From Leucobacter luti (GTDB taxonomy: Bacteria; Actinomycetota; Actinomycetes; Actinomycetales; Microbacteriaceae), in assembly GCF_004217175.1 (NCBI RefSeq), contig NZ_SHKI01000002.1, forward strand, positions 487,000 to 550,999: a DNA stretch of 64,000 nt, written 5' to 3'. The translations under genes were made by a program, and so were the position numbers. Below, one piece after another: positions 61,351 to 64,000 of the stretch (position 1 is the stretch's first letter; every line of letters starts with the position of its first letter). A model generated the notes under the pieces. The model saw only the letters and a program-made list of their open reading frames with translations. It was not told where the DNA came from and searched no databases.

Positions 61351-63051
61351 ATGAGCGACCCGACCGCAACATTTGAGCTGATCGAGACCACCATCGATGA
61401 CGTGCTCGCGGCGCTGCGCAGCGGCGAAATCACCAGCGTGTGGCTCACCGAGCGCTACCTCGCGCGCGCCGCCGCCTACGATCAGGGCCCCGACGGGCTG
61501 CACGCAATCATCGTGCCCAACCCGGACGCGCTCGCCGCCGCGGCCGAGTCAGATCGCCGGTGGGCGGCCGGGGAGGCGCGCGCGCTCGAGGGCGTCCCGT
61601 TTACCGTGAAGGACTCGTACATGGTGCGCGGGCTCACGGTCGCCTCGGGCTCGCCCGCGTTCGAGACGCTGGTGGCGCAGTGGGACGCGTTCTCGGTGGC
61701 GCAGCTGCTCGAGGCCGGAGCGGTACTCGTGGGGAAGACGAACATGCCGCCCATGGCCGACGGGGGGATGCAGCGCGGGGTCTACGGCCGGGCCGAGAGC
61801 CCCTACAACCGCGACTACCTCGCGGCCGCCTACGCCTCCGGCTCGTCGAACGGCTCGGGCGTCTCCACCGCCGCAAACCTCGCCGTATTTGGGATGGGTG
61901 AGGAGACCGTGTCCTCCGGCCGCAGCCCCGCCTCGAACAACGGTCTGTGCGCGTACACCCCGAGCTGGGGGATCCTCTCGATCCGCGGCAACTGGCCGCT
62001 GTTCCCCGCCCGCGACGTCGTCGTGCCGCACACGCGCACCATGCCCGACATGCTCCGCCTGCTCGACGTGCTCGTGCAGGACGACGCGAACCCCCGCGGC
62101 GACTTCTGGCGCAACCAGGATGTGGTCCCGCTGCCGCTGCCGAGCGAGCATCGCCCCGTGAGCTACCGCGAGGTGGCGGATCCCGCGGCGCTGCGCGGCA
62201 AGCGCTTCGCCGTGCCCGCGATGTACCTCGGCGAAGACCCCCGCTTCCCGATCGCCGTCCGCCCGTCGGTGCTTGAGCGCTTCGCGGTTGCCCGCGCCCG
62301 GCTCGAGGAACTCGGCGCCGAGGTCGTGGTGACCGGTTTCCCGCTCATCGAGCAGTACGAGGGTGATCGCCCGGGGCAGGAAAACGTCGGCGCACTCGGC
62401 GTGCTGCCCGAGGGGTGGATGGACACCGAGTTCAGCGACTTCCTCGCCTACGGCTGGGACGACTTCCTGCGCGCAAACGCCGACCCGGCGATCCCGAACC
62501 TCGGCGTCGTTGATCCGGAGCGCATCTTCCCGCAGCCCGAGGGCACGCTGCCCGACCGCTACGAGGAGGTCGAGGACTACCCGAATCGCTACCGCGCGAC
62601 GGTCGCCATGGCGCAGGTGCCCGGCGGCGTGCCGGATCCGCGCAGGCGAGCCGACTTTGCCGACGGCCTGCGCGCCCTCGTGCGCCTGCGCGAGGACCTC
62701 TTCGAGCGCTGGCTTCAGGAGGAGGGCTTCGACGGGGTGGTGTTCCCCGCGAACGCCGACGTGGGGCGCGAGGACGCCGAGCGGGACCCGGCCGCCGCGG
62801 ATCACGCCTGGTCGAATGGCGTGTTCTTCTCGAATGGCAACTACGCGCTGCGGCACCTGGGGATCCCCACGGTGACCGTGCCGATGGGCAACATGAGTGA
62901 CATCGGCATGCCGATCGGGCTCACCTTCGCGGGCGCCGCCTACGCGGATCCGCAGCTGCTCGGCTACGCCGCCGCGTTCGAGGCGCCGGGCTCGCTGCGC
63001 GAGACCCCGGCGGCCACCCCGGCGCTGCCGGAGGACCGTCCGGTCGCGTAG
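61351..63051 (+). CDS. Amidase signature family hydrolase
   Basis: A 566-residue amidase. The catalytic triad fits: Lys in VPFTVKDSYMV (near residue 87), cis-Ser in SGSSNGSG (near 168) and the nucleophile in EETVSSGRSPA (near 193), where the usual TDTGGSIRxPA has become ETVSSGRSPA. The P-A and R positions and the spacing are kept. A ~120-residue insertion in the second half is larger than in GatA. It is therefore a small-molecule amidase, not GatA. GAGGAAG is 4 nt before the ATG at 61351. The divergent TetR gene is its probable regulator. Substrate unknown. Confidence 0.87.
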   Translation: MSDPTATFELIETTIDDVLAALRSGEITSVWLTERYLARAAAYDQGPDGLHAIIVPNPDALAAAAESDRRWAAGEARALEGVPFTVKDSYMVRGLTVASGSPAFETLVAQWDAFSVAQLLEAGAVLVGKTNMPPMADGGMQRGVYGRAESPYNRDYLAAAYASGSSNGSGVSTAANLAVFGMGEETVSSGRSPASNNGLCAYTPSWGILSIRGNWPLFPARDVVVPHTRTMPDMLRLLDVLVQDDANPRGDFWRNQDVVPLPLPSEHRPVSYREVADPAALRGKRFAVPAMYLGEDPRFPIAVRPSVLERFAVARARLEELGAEVVVTGFPLIEQYEGDRPGQENVGALGVLPEGWMDTEFSDFLAYGWDDFLRANADPAIPNLGVVDPERIFPQPEGTLPDRYEEVEDYPNRYRATVAMAQVPGGVPDPRRRADFADGLRALVRLREDLFERWLQEEGFDGVVFPANADVGREDAERDPAAADHAWSNGVFFSNGNYALRHLGIPTVTVPMGNMSDIGMPIGLTFAGAAYADPQLLGYAAAFEAPGSLRETPAATPALPEDRPVA

Positions 63052-63068
63052 CCCCGGCCCCGCGCGCA

Positions 63069-63144
63069 CTCGCGCAGGAAGACCGCACTCAGGCGGGTCG
63101 ATTCTTCGGAATCGGCCCGCCTGAGGTGTTTTCTCCTGCGCGAG
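63069..63144 (+). terminator. Two-tier hairpin terminator with UUCG loop
   Basis: An outer 11-bp stem (63069-63079 with 63134-63144) encloses an inner stem of 10 bp plus one G-U wobble plus 6 bp (63088-63104 with 63109-63125) closed by a TTCG tetraloop. The inner stem is followed by a short T run at 63129-63132. It begins 17 nt after the amidase stop codon. The rest of the 284-bp gap to the next gene contains only the promoter described next. Confidence 0.8.
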
Positions 63145-63254
63145 CTCGGGCCCGACGGTGCGAGGTCAGGGTTGCGCTGCGAGACTGGGCGCCCCGCCAG
63201 GCAGGGGCGCGCTGCCGGCCGGGGCACACCGCGAAACACCACGTACATCTGATC

Positions 63255-63284
63255 TTGTTAAGGCTTGCCTTAGCTAGATAGGAT
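63255..63284 (+). promoter_or_regulatory. Promoter with DtxR/IdeR-like inverted repeat
   Basis: TTGTTA (63255-63260) and TAGGAT (63279-63284) are 18 nt apart. TAAGGCTTGCCTTA (63259-63272), a perfect 6-2-6 inverted repeat, lies across the -35 and spacer. Its TTA-GGC-n-GCC-TTA layout resembles iron boxes bound by DtxR/IdeR. If so, the secreted protein downstream would be made under iron limitation. Confidence 0.5.
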
Positions 63285-63335
63285 GAACTGTTTTTCGCCG
63301 GCGCAGAGCCGGCGACGCGAGCGACAGGAGCGCAG

Positions 63336-64000
63336 ATGACAGCGACGAGTGTGACCCACCAACGGGGGAGACGCGCGAGCCGGGGGCGCGCGGTCGCGAT
63401 CCTCGCCCTCGCGGCGCTCGTGCCGCTCGCTGGCCTGGTCGCGAGCCCCGCACCCGCGCTCGCCGCAGCCCCGCAGCGCGTCACTGCGGAGGCGACCGTT
63501 GGCACCGACCGGGTGGTCAGCGTGGCGGTCGCCTGCACCTCCGCAAAGGCGTGCGCAGGGAAACTCTCGCTCAAGCTGGCGACGGGCGGCACCAAGACGC
63601 TCAAGTACTCGGTGGCGGCCCGCGGCGCGAAGACGCTGAACTGGAAGCTCGGCACCGCCGACTACCGGGCGTTCGTGAAGCGCGGGAGCGCGAAGCTCAA
63701 GATCTCGGGAGCGACCACGAAGCCAAGCTCCGCCAAGTTCACGCAGAGCGCCACGCTCAAGCCGGCGAAGGCGCAGGTGAAAGTGACCACCGCGAGCTAC
63801 ACGGTCGAGTCGAATCGCGTGCTACCGCTGCGGCTCAGCTGCGCGGCCGCTGCCGGGTGCGCCGGGACCGCGAAGCTGCAGCTCGGCGGAAAGACACTCG
63901 TCCAGGGAAAGGTGCAGGCAAAAAAGGGCGCGACCACGGTGAAGCTCACCCTCACCGCGGCGCAGGCGGCGAAGCTGACCACCACCGCGGCAAAGTACAC
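63336..64000 (+). CDS. Secreted repeat protein, 3'-truncated by window edge
   Basis: ORF open to the right edge (221 codons seen). AGGAG lies 5 nt before the ATG at 63336. A signal peptide is clear: basic RGRRASRGR, then a hydrophobic LALAALVPLAGLV helix and a likely cleavage after ALAA near residue 46. The mature part is rich in Lys, Thr, Ala and Ser. It shows two related ~100-residue blocks, each with a cysteine pair: VACTSAKACAGKLSLK and SCAAAAGCAGTAKLQL. These look like Ig-like beta-sandwich repeats with a short-loop disulfide. The protein is probably a cell-surface or adhesin-type product. Function not recognised; the iron-box-like promoter hints at iron or heme uptake. Confidence 0.75.
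   Translation, partial: MTATSVTHQRGRRASRGRAVAILALAALVPLAGLVASPAPALAAAPQRVTAEATVGTDRVVSVAVACTSAKACAGKLSLKLATGGTKTLKYSVAARGAKTLNWKLGTADYRAFVKRGSAKLKISGATTKPSSAKFTQSATLKPAKAQVKVTTASYTVESNRVLPLRLSCAAAAGCAGTAKLQLGGKTLVQGKVQAKKGATTVKLTLTAAQAAKLTTTAAKY

Overview
The window is chromosomal DNA from a high-GC actinobacterium, most likely a Microbacteriaceae member close to Leucobacter (inferred, not proven). Supporting signs are GC-saturated third codon positions, frequent GTG starts, many -10 boxes sitting 6-9 nt before the start codon (leaderless mRNAs), an S-(hydroxymethyl)mycothiol dehydrogenase-type gene (mycothiol is actinobacterial), and an LAATG surface-protein signal of the class E sortase kind. 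I recognised no prophage, transposase, CRISPR array, rRNA or tRNA.

Layout. 1-10.3 kb is a conserved housekeeping block: the 3' end of prmC, tsaC, a wecA-type glycosyl-phosphate transferase, an AtpI-like membrane protein, and the complete F1Fo ATP synthase operon atpBEFHAGDC with its own promoter, two intra-operon hairpins and a terminator. yaaA follows. 11.2-20.0 kb is a tightly coupled minus-strand uptake/catabolism operon: a ribose-type ABC importer, phosphotriesterase-family hydrolase, glutamine-amidotransferase-like protein, nucleoside hydrolase, ribokinase-type kinase and M20 carbamoyl-amino-acid-type amidohydrolase, with a divergent LacI regulator and a candidate operator. This is the best candidate for an undescribed pathway: import of an N-riboside, release and phosphorylation of the sugar, and hydrolysis of the base. 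20.0-24.3 kb holds a PP2C phosphatase and a TetR-controlled ABC exporter, bracketed by two copies of an unusual intergenic element (19-bp tandem repeats ending in a long hairpin) and a G-rich GGGTT tract.

24.3-31.7 kb is gabT, an OsmC-like protein, then metG-tatD-rsmA-ispE and a FrnE/DsbA-like oxidoreductase followed by a 58-residue protein ending in two CC pairs. Its stop codon lies inside a four-unit ~94-bp tandem array of nested hairpins. 32.3-39.6 kb has a TAT-exported phosphoesterase, a lipase fused to an HdeD-like membrane domain, an ABC-F ATPase and a sortase-anchored beta-propeller protein. 39.8-48.6 kb is small-molecule oxidation: alanine/glycine symporter plus D-amino-acid dehydrogenase, lactate dehydrogenase with a clear FadR/LldR operator and promoter, mycothiol-dependent formaldehyde oxidation (dehydrogenase plus MBL hydrolase), a TetR and an acyl-CoA dehydrogenase.

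48.7-63.1 kb is nitrogen/amine metabolism and transport: a PucR regulator divergent from an arginase-fold hydrolase with an altered metal ligand and an MHS transporter, a DHA2 exporter divergent from MarR, two paralogous amino-acid permeases, an Orn/Lys/Arg decarboxylase divergent from LysR, and a TetR divergent from an amidase. The window ends inside a secreted repeat protein whose promoter carries a DtxR-like inverted repeat. Start codons were chosen by Shine-Dalgarno sites, stop/start overlaps and -10 spacing; all functions are read from sequence motifs and family knowledge, without database searches.
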